64,000 nt of DNA from Adineta steineri (taxonomy: Eukaryota; Rotifera; Eurotatoria; Adinetida; Adinetidae): positions 1-64,000 of the forward strand of contig CAJNOI010000039.1 in NCBI GenBank assembly GCA_905250115.1. Direction: 5' to 3'. Below the pieces are notes generated by a model. It worked only from the letters and a program-made list of their open reading frames with translations. It was not told where the DNA came from and made no database searches. Every line of letters starts with the position of its first letter. The first letter of the stretch is position 1. Below are positions 23,663 through 34,016 of the stretch, piece by piece. A program made the translations under genes and the position numbers.

Positions 23663-25300
23663 TTTTCTCTTTTTTTTCCAACATCATAGATATTTTTTTA
23701 TTCCAGCAGAATGATGGAAAAAAAGTTTGCACTTTTTTCTGTCAGGATTGTGTAGTAGAGGTTAACTTTGAACAAGTCAAGCATCTAGTATGATGATTTT
23801 CTATTGCGTAGTTTATGTGCAGACGAAAAATAAAACTACGTATATCTTAAAATCTTATTTTATGCAGAAACAATGATCACTTCATTTGTTTATAATATGA
23901 GATCACTTTATATTAAATTCAATTCCGTATATCGACATCACAAACACTTTATGAAATAAATCAATTACGTGAAACTATTTTACAGCAGCCTAAAGTAACG
24001 TCAATAATTGTTTATCTTCACAGATAATCAGACATTTTTCTTCAAATGAAATATGTCTCGTTCAATAGAATGCTGTCCTTTCTTTCTTTTTTTTCAGTTT
24101 TATGTTGTTATAATATAAAATGTGTACACAACACAAAATTTTGTTTTAACGTAATTTAATTCTTTTCTTAAAAATAAAAAAACTGCATTTTGCGCAATGA
24201 CGTTTGCCTGTTATAATCAGAATAATGGAAATTATATCGTCAAACAAAACTGTCTGTTACAAAAACAGGATGGCAACAAATATCCACTGAGGTTGGAAAA
24301 AAACACCGTTACTATGCCGTTAGGAAAGTTACAAATAACGTTTATAACGTCTTTACTTTCTTTGTACATTTTGTTTAGCAAAATTAATCCAAATACTCTT
24401 TCGAGTTTTGAATATATTGTTCATGAGTCTATGAATCCGTTAGATCTAAACTAGTGAGATAATTCTGGAACCATTCCTTCATATTACAACTATATCTCTT
24501 TCTTTTCGCACATCACAGATATTTTTTTATTTCATCGATATGATAGAAAGAAAAGTTTGCACTTTTTTCGGTCAGGATTGTGTAGTAGAGGTTAATTTTG
24601 AACAAGTCATGCAGCTACAAAGACGATTTCTTTTGCGTAGTTTATGTGCAGGCAGAAAACAGCAATACGTATATTTTAAAATCGTGTTTTATGCAGAAAT
24701 GATGACTACTTTGTATTAAATTTAATTCTGTTTGTCAACATAAGAAACGCTTTATGAGATAAATCAATTAAGTAAAACTACTTTTCAGTAGTCTAAAGTA
24801 ACTTCAATAATTGTTAATCTTCACAAATAATCAGACATTTTTCTTCGAATAAAATATACCCCGTCAACTACAATGATGTCTGTTATTTTTGTTTCTCAGT
24901 TCTACGTTGCTATAATATAAAATGTATACAGAATACAAAAGTTATTTCAAGATAATTTGATTTTCTTCACAAAGAAACGTTAGAAAAAAAAACCTTTGTG
25001 CAACGTTGTTTGTCTGTTATAATCAGAATAATAGAAACTACATCGTCAAAGAAAACTGTATTACAAAAAAAGGATGGTAAAAAATTTGCGTTCGTCTTGG
25101 AAAAAAATGCATCGTCACTATGCCATTTGGAAAATTAACAATAATGTTTATAACGTTTTTACTTTCTTTATATATTGTGTTTAACAAAAATAATGCAAAT
25201 ATTCTTTCGAGCTTTGAATATATTGTTCATGAGTCTATGAATCCGTAAGATCTAAACTTGTGAGAAAATTTTTGAATCCTTCCTCCATATTACAACTATG
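23663..25300. repeat. Tandem duplication of an ~0.8-kb unit
   Basis: Two diverged copies lie head to tail, 23663-24493 and 24494-25300. Marker strings recur at a spacing of about 806-830 bp: AAAAGTTTGCACTTTTTTC at 23721 and 24551, GTTTATGTGCAG, GAGTCTATGAATCCGT at 24425 and 25231, and the shared end ATATTACAACTAT. Neither copy keeps a convincing gene; an 85-codon frame in copy 1 is broken in copy 2. Its nature (element, or copied gene flank) is unknown. Confidence 0.85.
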
Positions 25301-27086
25301 AGAAATAACAAACACAGAACACATAAAATCTACATTCGGAATCTAGATAATAAAGAACATCCAGAATACTCCCAAAAATTTATCCACCTAGAAAACTCAT
25401 ATAATCTATGAATACAAAGAATTTTGAGAACTCGAGAAACACAAAACACCAACGTCTTCTTCAATTTTGCAAGTCAACAAGAATAATCCTGAATAAATAA
25501 ATATACATAAAGTCAATCATCAATACAGGAAATAATAATATTTTTGAATTTTATTTTTTGTCAAATAAAAGAGAAAACAGGAAAAAATATATATACCATA
25601 AATAATAAATATTGTAACGGTAGGCCTTTCGAATTTTTTTCTTTTTTTATCAAGCTATAGTTTGAAAATGGTGATGTTGTTTTATAGTAAGTATTATGAA
25701 GATGCTACATTTTAACTGAAGACAAAAAACTTGTAGAAATACAGTAAAAAAATTGAGAGAACGGTTCGACAAACAGAAAACGAGAAAGAAAAAAAAATCT
25801 TCTTGCTGAAGAGGTATAGTTCACAATGAATAAGTGGTAATATGAAGCGATAAACCCGTGTTACTAGATTTTTTTATGAAACAGGAGAAACCTTCCAAAC
25901 TTACTTGACAGATACTTTTAATAGAATAATTAAGATATTCAGTGAATTGAAATAGAAAATATTCTGTCGATCATAATTCGAAACCTTTCATGAAAATTAC
26001 ATTGAGAACTACTCATAACTAAAGTTTTCATACATGAGAAATTGTAGTTTCGATATAAATCATCATTTTATCCATAATCGACTTCTATTTGTACTGTTTT
26101 TAAACATTTGTTGCTATTCTCTGTTTATTATGTGACGATTTTTGTTTAACACCAAAATTTATTTTCAACTAAATACAATAGATCATTAGTTCTAGAAAAC
26201 AATTGCATTTATAGCAATCATATAGATCAGACATAATAAATTCTCTGATATTCTTTTAAACGTATTGACACACTCTTATGAACAACATTAAAAAGAGATA
26301 TATTTTATTTTATTAATCAATGAACAATGTTATCAAGAACAATAAATTATAATAGTCATTAATTGATATTCACATGTGACTAAAGTAAATTGGAAAACAA
26401 GTAATTTGTTAATATTTTAATTATGAATTATCAAATATAGATATAATCATTCGGTACACATCTTCAATAAACAAATTCAAAAATAATCATTTACTCGTTA
26501 TAAAGTATATATTTATCGTTTTCTATTCTCACTATACTGCATTACTGATAGTTATAAAATGACTTTTTCTAATTGTGTTTTATAGATATGAATAATGTAT
26601 TCAAACTTTAATATCGTTGCAATAAAATGATACAAATCATATGAGTTTAAGAAAAGATATTTTTGTAGATTTATTTAAGCTTCACCATTCTCTTATTATC
26701 AATAATTAGCTTAGTTATTGAAAGACAAACTATATATGAATTTAAAGAAGAAGTATTGAATAGGCCTGCTAGAATAAAAGAAGATTATCTATTGATAAAA
26801 TAGTGACAATATAGTCTCACTTTTATTCTCTTTCTCATACAGAAGAGTCTTGCAAACATAAATTGCCTGCTTGCTTGTTTGTCCACATTTCACCGATTGT
26901 TCCAAAAAATAAGTAAAGATATAAAAGGATTTTTTCAAATTGTTTGATTAAATAGTTTACTGGTATTGAAGACACATCGTTTCTACGAGGAAGAGCACAA
27001 CAAGTCCTCAGACGAGCGTTACGTATTTTATATGGTTAGTAGTCTATTTTAATAGTCCGCGATTTAAGTAGGACTCGTTTAGAACA
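25301..27086. other. Non-coding AT-rich DNA
   Basis: About 1.8 kb with no gene, RNA or repeat that I could recognise on either strand. Confidence 0.5.
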
Positions 27087-28065
27087 AAAGACGTAGATGT
27101 TTTGCTATAACAATAAATCAAATTGGCAGTAGTAAAAACACTTTAGGTGAGTGATTTAAGACCGATGATTATTGTTCACGATTGGTTGTTGGCGAAGAAA
27201 AATATCATCCACGGTTAGACAGTGAAAATGGTGAAATAGTTTCGGGTGATCATGAGAAATATCAGGACATGTTCATGGGAACCCAGGGAAAGTAATTATT
27301 GTTTACGGATGGTAAATATTTAATTGATATTCAAACCTGTCGAAGTCCAAAGTCTTGGTTAATTTATTCGAGCGAGGACGATGCTCATTCGTTCTTGCAC
27401 ACTGTTCGTGTTAGTAAACAAAGTTTATTTACTCGTGCTTGGCATAACGCAGAAAGAACTTATCAAAGTCCTCGTCCAATTAACCGTCAAGATCAATTTA
27501 TAGTAAGTTGTGGGCAAAATACTCATTTCAATTTGAGAATTTGCAAAGAACATATGCAGAATCTTCGTCAATAAAAGGCAAATGATCGGCTTCTTTATAC
27601 CCCGAATGTTATCTACGATTTCGTTAATGATATATGAGTTGTATTAGAATCATCAAATCATATTTATATTTATGGTGAACCGAATTTAGAAAAACTTATT
27701 GGAAAGTTGATGTACCATCTAGCTTTTTATTTGGTACTTTGCCCAATCAAGTAGATTATATTTGGTTTGAAGACTTTAAACTTGATAAATATCTTCCTTA
27801 TTTATCAACATTATTATCAATTAGCCGCAAAGGAGTTGACGACTGTCACAAAATGATATTTGCAAAATTTATTTGAATGTAATGAGTGTGGTGTACGTTG
27901 TTTTAAAACAGATCCTGTTTCTGATGATTAGTTAGATTCTTTTAATATCACCGGTCAACAGTCGATGATCCATTTACCAAAATACATTATAGACGTAAAG
28001 GAAGACACGAACAAACCACGAGATAATCAGCTTTGTTTGTTATCTGATTCTATTGAATTTTAAAT
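27087..28065 (+). pseudogene. Broken Rep-like remnant (HUH endonuclease plus SF3 helicase, CRESS-DNA type)
   Basis: One reading frame shows, in order, a CFAITIN stretch (27098-27118, like HUH motif I), a VVGEEKYH stretch, SWLIYSSEDD (like the Tyr/Lys motif III region), and a GEPN phosphate-loop remnant at about 27674. A Walker-B-like YIWFED follows at about 27757, but in a shifted frame. In-frame stops lie at 27152, 27293 and 27572, and a frameshift lies near 27695. Such Rep proteins start rolling-circle replication of small single-stranded DNA viruses and related elements. Here it is clearly dead. Assignment rests on motif order, not a database match; another HUH element is possible. Confidence 0.55.
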
Positions 28066-28199
28066 AAAGTTGTGTATCAGTCGATTTTAATGGAAATAAC
28101 CAGTGAATTATACATATATCACTGAGGATGAGATTGAAGGTCAGAAAAAAACCACTTCTCTTTAGAAGAAAAACTATTTATATTTGAGAGAAATGCACT

Positions 28200-29570
28200 C
28201 GTTCAACTCCATATCTCCACTCATAATGAGAAATGGATTTTGAAAAAAAATAGTTTGTTTCTAAATAGTTAAGGATTGTTCTTTATATGTAAATTTGATT
28301 GATTTATGAAATTGAGATAGTTGATGACAAATATCACTTGATGAAGATGATGTAATGATTAATACGAAAGTATCATCTACGTATCTCTTATAATACATAA
28401 TCCCCATACTTGTAAAAGTTGAAGAATTTTCCTTCTGGAAATCTTGAAAGAAGTTTTCGGCAAGTAATAAGGCTAGTGGTGATCCCATTGACACGCCATT
28501 AGTTTAGTCCCACAATTTTCCATCGAAACGAAAATGAGATTGTTTTCTAGCGGAAATTAATAGCTGATGATGTAGTACGAATCCCGTATAAATTTTACAG
28601 TATTATTTGGCTGATCTCATCGAGTGGTACATTTCTATACAAGCGAGATATACAGAAAGATACCATTTTGTAATACGAAAAAGATTTAGTTAATGCTTGT
28701 AGATCGTTGACGAATGAAAATGAATGATGGACCAAACTTTTTCTGTTAATTATATTCCATCAAATTTCAGTGAGAGCTTTTCCGAGTCCATATATAAATG
28801 TTCATCAAGCAGAGAGTACTGATCATAATGAAATATTGTTCTTGTGAACTTTAGGTAATCCATATAGTCGACCTGGATTTGAACTTTCAGGAAAAGCCAT
28901 TTTGTAAAATTGTTCGGTTATGGATTTTTCTTTAAATAATCTATTTAAGAATGTAATACGAATTTATTCTCTAGTTACTGTTGGATCATTAATAATTTCA
29001 TACATTTTTAATAAATATTTGCTCTTGTTTATCAATACAACATCTCTTCCTTTGTCAAGACGAGTTGTTTTAATAAAAAAACAATATAGTCGTTGACGAA
29101 AACGATTTGCTTGTTGTCGAAATGTATCTGTGATTGAACGTAGATTACTGGCTAATGTCATTTCTTGCGTTGTAAAAACTCGAATATCATGAGCAGTAGC
29201 TTTATTCTTTCCTTTAAGTTCATCCATAAGTGGTTTGTAATGTGATGAAAGAATTATTCAATATTACCGATAATATTCATATCGTCAACACGACTGACAA
29301 GCAAACCAAATTCTAAACCATTCACAAGACAATCTGTTTCTTCATCTGATAATACTCGACTTGATAAATTAGTAACAATTTTACGATCAATTGGACATTT
29401 TGTTTTAATCGGTTTAACAGAAGAATATAATTTCTAATTCATTTTATATTCTTTTTTTTGTAAAAATGGAAGTGAAATATAAATAATAACTTCCTTTAAA
29501 TATTTGAATAAATCATCAGATGTACTATTTTTGAGCAACGCAAATTGCGAAAGATATTCTTGTTTTACTT
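28200..29570 (-). mobile_element. Penelope-like (Athena-type) retroelement remnant, reverse-transcriptase region
   Basis: Read from 29570 down: a frame with NLSSRVLSDEE, then 29227-28964 with TTRLDKGRDVVLINKSKY (the usual DKG..VV block at the start of Penelope-type RT), then 28494-28261 with GVSMGSPLALLLAENFF and the catalytic KRYVDDTFV (about 28370-28390). Stops and frameshifts separate these pieces, so it is inactive. MGSPLA followed by RYVDDTF is typical of Penelope-like elements. No GIY-YIG endonuclease is visible, as in bdelloid Athena elements, although truncation could also explain that. It is convergent with the Rep-like remnant. Confidence 0.75.
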
Positions 29571-29584
29571 TACAAAAATCTTAA

Positions 29585-29640
29585 GGGTGTGAGTGTGGGT
29601 GCATGATTTATTCAATATTCAACTCAACCCCCCTAACCCC
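29585..29640. repeat. G-rich telomere-like motif at the start of ART-TPR module 1
   Basis: GGGTGTGAGTGTGGGTG at 29585-29601 and a C-rich CCCCCCTAACCCC at 29628-29640 resemble degenerate bdelloid telomeric repeats (TGTGGG type). The same arrangement recurs at 33214-33256 in front of the second module. It lies only about 15 bp from the 5' side of the Penelope-like remnant. The telomeric origin is inferred. Confidence 0.45.
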
Positions 29641-30171
29641 AACATTACACAAACACATATTCAGCTTTAGTTTTTTCTTCGTTTTTTAGCATAATGTTTA
29701 AAACATGCTCGACGTACAAAATTTCACAAAGCCTTTTTTACTGTTTTTTTTCATAATAAATCTGATACATTCATATACACAGTAATGTGATATCCGATAA
29801 ACAGATTAAGAGAGACACAATATCGGTGAAAGGATTCTTTTTTCTTTTTCTGCCACTATTCTATGGAGAAGAATGTCGCCTTCTCATTGACAAACTGCAG
29901 TAATGACGCACATAGAGATGAAAAAAAGTTGGAAAGAATAATAATAAAATGAGTTTGATTGACGGCTTTTCTTTTGTTGGTTCTTTCGATAGCGTTATCA
30001 ACTAATTTATCTGCTCTGATCTTATTTGTGCTCTACACAATATTATTTTCAGAAAGATATAGGCAGAGTTTGTCCTTGAGTGACAACACAAAAGTATTCA
30101 AAGTTGTTAAAACAGCAGGAGAAAACAAGTCACTACCTATATAAATTGACTAGTTTGGATTTTAAAGCGAC

Positions 30172-32205
30172 ATGGGTGCACAAGAATCGAAAGGAAACCT
30201 TACAACAACATCATCACATATTCGTCAGTTACAACAACGTATGGCACAAAATTACCTTCTCATCTGGCTAGATGCCAACATAGACAAAAGAAAAAAGAAT
30301 TGTCGAGACACACTCAGTCAATTGAAGAGCGTGGTCAATCATGTCAAATCATGCACTAAACCGAATCAGTGCATTCAAGTACTCAAGAAGTTTAAAAAGG
30401 AACGAGCCTTTGTCATAACATCAGACTCATTAGGTCAACATTTGGTTCCTAAAATTCATCACATGGCACACTTGGATTCCATTTACGTCTTTTGTGACGA
30501 ACAATCTAAATGTCAAGGATGGGCACAAGACTGGACAAAAATCAAAGGTGTTCACACAAACATCGAAGAGATCTATCAAGCATTGCAACTGACAGTTAAG
30601 CAACGCGATCGGGATTCTATTGCCGTAAGTTGTCTTACGATAAATGAAATGGCTTCAACTGATAGTATGAGTCAGTTGGAGCCGACCTTTATGTATACAC
30701 AGATATTCAAGGAGATTCTCCTTGATATCGAATATGATGACAAGGCAATCAGAGACTTCGCAGTATGTTGTCGGAAAGTTTTCAGTGGCAATCCAACTGA
30801 ATTAAATATTATTGATCGATTCGAACGTAACTATCGTTCACAACGAGCACTATGGTGGTATACACGTGACTGTTTCACCTACAAAATGCTCAATCACGCA
30901 CTTCGAATGTTAGATACCGATTTAATCATTAAAATGGGCTTTTTTCTACGTGATGTACATCAACAACTTGAACAGCTGCATCAGGAACAGGGCAACAGTT
31001 TTGGGCGAAAACCTTTCATAGTTTATCGAGGACAAGGTCTTATAAAATCAGAGTTTGAAAAACTGCAGAAATCAAAACGTGGACTGATGTCATTTAACAG
31101 TCTTTTGACCACGAGTACAGATAAAGAAGTGTCTCTCCGTTTTACTCGACATGCTTCAACAGAACCAAACAAGGTGGGCGTTCTATTTGTCATGTCCATT
31201 GACCCTTCTATTAAATCAGCACCATTTGTCTTTCTGAAGGATGTGAGTGCTATTAAGAAAGAAGATGAAATTCTCTTCTCAATGCACACCGTGTTCCGAG
31301 TGAATGCAATTAAACAAATGAATAATAAGAATCAGCTCTATCAAGTTGAATTAGAATTAACGTCGGATGATGACCAGCAAGTACGAGTACTTACGGATCG
31401 AATACGAAAAGAAGCTGATGGTACTGGATGGCAAAGATTAGGTAACTTATTGCTTAAAATTGGTCACATTAGTAAAGCTGAAGAACTTTATAATACATTA
31501 ATCAAACAGACACCTGATGAGGAATATAAAACGCTTTATTATAATCAACTGGGATTGTTATATTCGCATCAAGGTGATTATGAAAATGCTGTTTGGTATT
31601 ATGAAAAAACATTAGAAATTGAGCAGAAAATTCTTGCTTCAAATGATCCTGATTTGGCTTCTTCATGCAGCAACATTGGTAATATGTATAGCAAGATGAA
31701 AGAATACTCGAAAGCACTTTCATTTTATGAAAAAGCACTTGGAATTCGACAAAAAGCTTATCTTTCATATAATCCATCATTCGGTATTTCATACAACAAC
31801 ATCGGTATGGTGTTTTACAAAATGGGAGACTACTTGAAAGCGCTTTCATTTTACGAAAAAGCACTTGGCATTTGGCAAATAACTCTTCCGTCAAATCATC
31901 TTAATTTTGCTAGTTCGTACAACAACATTGGCAGTGCGTATTACAAAATGGGAGAGTACTCAAAAGCACTTTCATCTCACGAAAAAGCACTTGAAATTCA
32001 AGAAAAGACTCTTCCTTTAAATCATCCTGATTTGGCTACTTCGTATTGGTACATGGGTAGTGTTTATAACAATATGAAAGACTATTCAAAAGCACTATTA
32101 TATTTTGAACGTGCTCTGGATATATTCCAATGTGCATTTCCTCCAACTCATCTGCATATAAAAACTGTGAAAGAGAATATTAAAACTGTAAAAAACAAAA
32201 TATAA
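30172..32205 (+). CDS. ADP-ribosyltransferase with C-terminal TPR repeats, intronless, 677 aa
   Basis: A single 677-codon exon. Order: N-terminal MGAQESKG, which fits an N-myristoylation signal (Gly2, Ser6); an alpha/beta domain of about 130 aa (AFVITSDSLGQHLVPKIH, SIYVFC) I cannot name; a helical linker with ALWWYTRDCF; an R-S-E ADP-ribosyltransferase domain with Arg286 (VYRGQG), Ser315 (TTSTD) and Glu364-x-Glu366 (EDEILFS); then about six 42-residue TPRs of the kinesin-light-chain type (SYNNIG.....MGEYSKALS). The triad fits arginine-type mono-ADP-ribosylation using NAD+. The target is unknown; the TPRs probably choose partners. Membrane attachment is inferred from the myristoyl motif. Confidence 0.88.
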   Translation: MGAQESKGNLTTTSSHIRQLQQRMAQNYLLIWLDANIDKRKKNCRDTLSQLKSVVNHVKSCTKPNQCIQVLKKFKKERAFVITSDSLGQHLVPKIHHMAHLDSIYVFCDEQSKCQGWAQDWTKIKGVHTNIEEIYQALQLTVKQRDRDSIAVSCLTINEMASTDSMSQLEPTFMYTQIFKEILLDIEYDDKAIRDFAVCCRKVFSGNPTELNIIDRFERNYRSQRALWWYTRDCFTYKMLNHALRMLDTDLIIKMGFFLRDVHQQLEQLHQEQGNSFGRKPFIVYRGQGLIKSEFEKLQKSKRGLMSFNSLLTTSTDKEVSLRFTRHASTEPNKVGVLFVMSIDPSIKSAPFVFLKDVSAIKKEDEILFSMHTVFRVNAIKQMNNKNQLYQVELELTSDDDQQVRVLTDRIRKEADGTGWQRLGNLLLKIGHISKAEELYNTLIKQTPDEEYKTLYYNQLGLLYSHQGDYENAVWYYEKTLEIEQKILASNDPDLASSCSNIGNMYSKMKEYSKALSFYEKALGIRQKAYLSYNPSFGISYNNIGMVFYKMGDYLKALSFYEKALGIWQITLPSNHLNFASSYNNIGSAYYKMGEYSKALSSHEKALEIQEKTLPLNHPDLATSYWYMGSVYNNMKDYSKALLYFERALDIFQCAFPPTHLHIKTVKENIKTVKNKI

Positions 32206-32355
32206 AGAATAGTTGATATATAAATGAAAGAATCTCTTGTTCACTTGTTTTTTAATGAATTCTAATCTGTAGCGACTGGCGACCGCGTACTGAAAACGAC
32301 TCTATAAATAGTAAAAACGTAATGGACAAAGCTCACTGATAAGATAATACACATA

Positions 32356-33213
32356 CATGTATTTGTACAAATGATCTTTTCAGGTATATTTACACTTCTA
32401 ATTCTTTACGAGTGTTCCCTGTAATAAAAGAAGAAGAATAACTTACATGGAATTGAATTATAATAGCATTGAACAAGACCTCGTATGATAAAGAAAAAGT
32501 TAAAAAAACTATGATATATATATTGATCGAGATGTCATTAGCACATGATCTAATTGAATAGTTGAATTCAAGTTTCAAGTATTGCATATATGAAAATATA
32601 TAAATAGATCGGTAAAATTGAATATATAAAAAAATGAAGTTTATGTATTTCACATTGATATCAATTGGTTCTTACAACAAGATAACACTAAATGTTCATT
32701 ATGAAGCTTTCGATTCACGAACGATGCAAGGTTTTCAATTGCTCGACGCAGATCGAGTTCATTATTTATCGATATTTAGAACGCAGTAAGAAAAGTAAAA
32801 GTTGAAAGATATGCCGATCCTTGTCTTGTGTTTGTAGAGTTATATTGGTTTCATTAAATTTTCAACTATATGATTAGTATTTATTAGTAAAAATTAGTTG
32901 CAGTACATTAAATAATTTGATAACGCCATGATTAGTTGAGAATAGCTAAGTATTTCATTGCTTCTGATCAGTTGTCCTATACTTATTACAGTCCAATTCG
33001 GATATTTACAAATAAATCACTTGCTGTACTCTACTTCAACAGTCTCTTATTATGATCCATCGACCGTTTCGAGATTTCTATTTACATTTGCCATAAAAAC
33101 ACACACTTACTTTAGAATGATACCACCTAGAATTTGCCCTATTGAAAAGAGCTTACAACATGCAGCGCAGTCTACTACGTAGAGATGTTTACCAGAAAAT
33201 TATTGGACTAGTT
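32356..33213. other. Spacer between the two ART-TPR modules
   Basis: No gene recognised. The 150 bp just before it (to about 32355) match the 3' flank of the second module. Confidence 0.55.
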
Positions 33214-34016
33214 TGAGTGTGTGGGTAAATATAGAACCATCTTGAGGGTGGGTGCGGGTCTGGTGAATGATTAATTCAATATTCAGCTCAATCCTCAACC
33301 CCAACACCACATTCACACTCTCACTCAAACCATCCCCACACACATTCTCACCCGATCTCCACTCTCACATGAGCCAGAGGCCACATTCATCCATATTCTC
33401 ACATATAGAAAAAGTCACATTCATCCGCATCCTTACATATAGCAGCGTCCACACACGCACACGGCTACAGTTTTTTCTTGCTTTTTAACATAATGTTCAA
33501 AGCACCCGCGACGTATAAAATTTCAAGAAAGCTTTCCCATAATAAATTTGATACATTCATGTACACAGTAGCATGATATCTGATTAAGAGTGTAAGAGAA
33601 GAACTAAATCGGTGAAGGAATTGCTTTTTCTTTCTCTGGTATTATTCCATGAAAAAAAGTGTCGCCTACACATTAACCAACTGCAGTGATGACGCAGACA
33701 AATGTCAGAAAAAGTTGGAAAAAACAATAATAAAATGAGTTTGATTGACGGCTTTTATTTTGTTGATTATTTCGATAACGTTGTCAGCTCATTTATCTGC
33801 TCTAATCTTAGTTGAGCTCTGCGCAATATTTTTTTCAAAAGTATAAAGATAGAATTTGTCCTTGAGTAAGAACACACAAGTATTCAAAGCTGTTGAAACA
33901 GTGGTAAAAACAAGTCAATATCCATATTAATAGACGATACGAATTTTATCTTTCCACTAAACCAACTATTCTCAAATTCATTTCACGTAAAAAACTAGTT
34001 TATATTTTAAAGCGGC

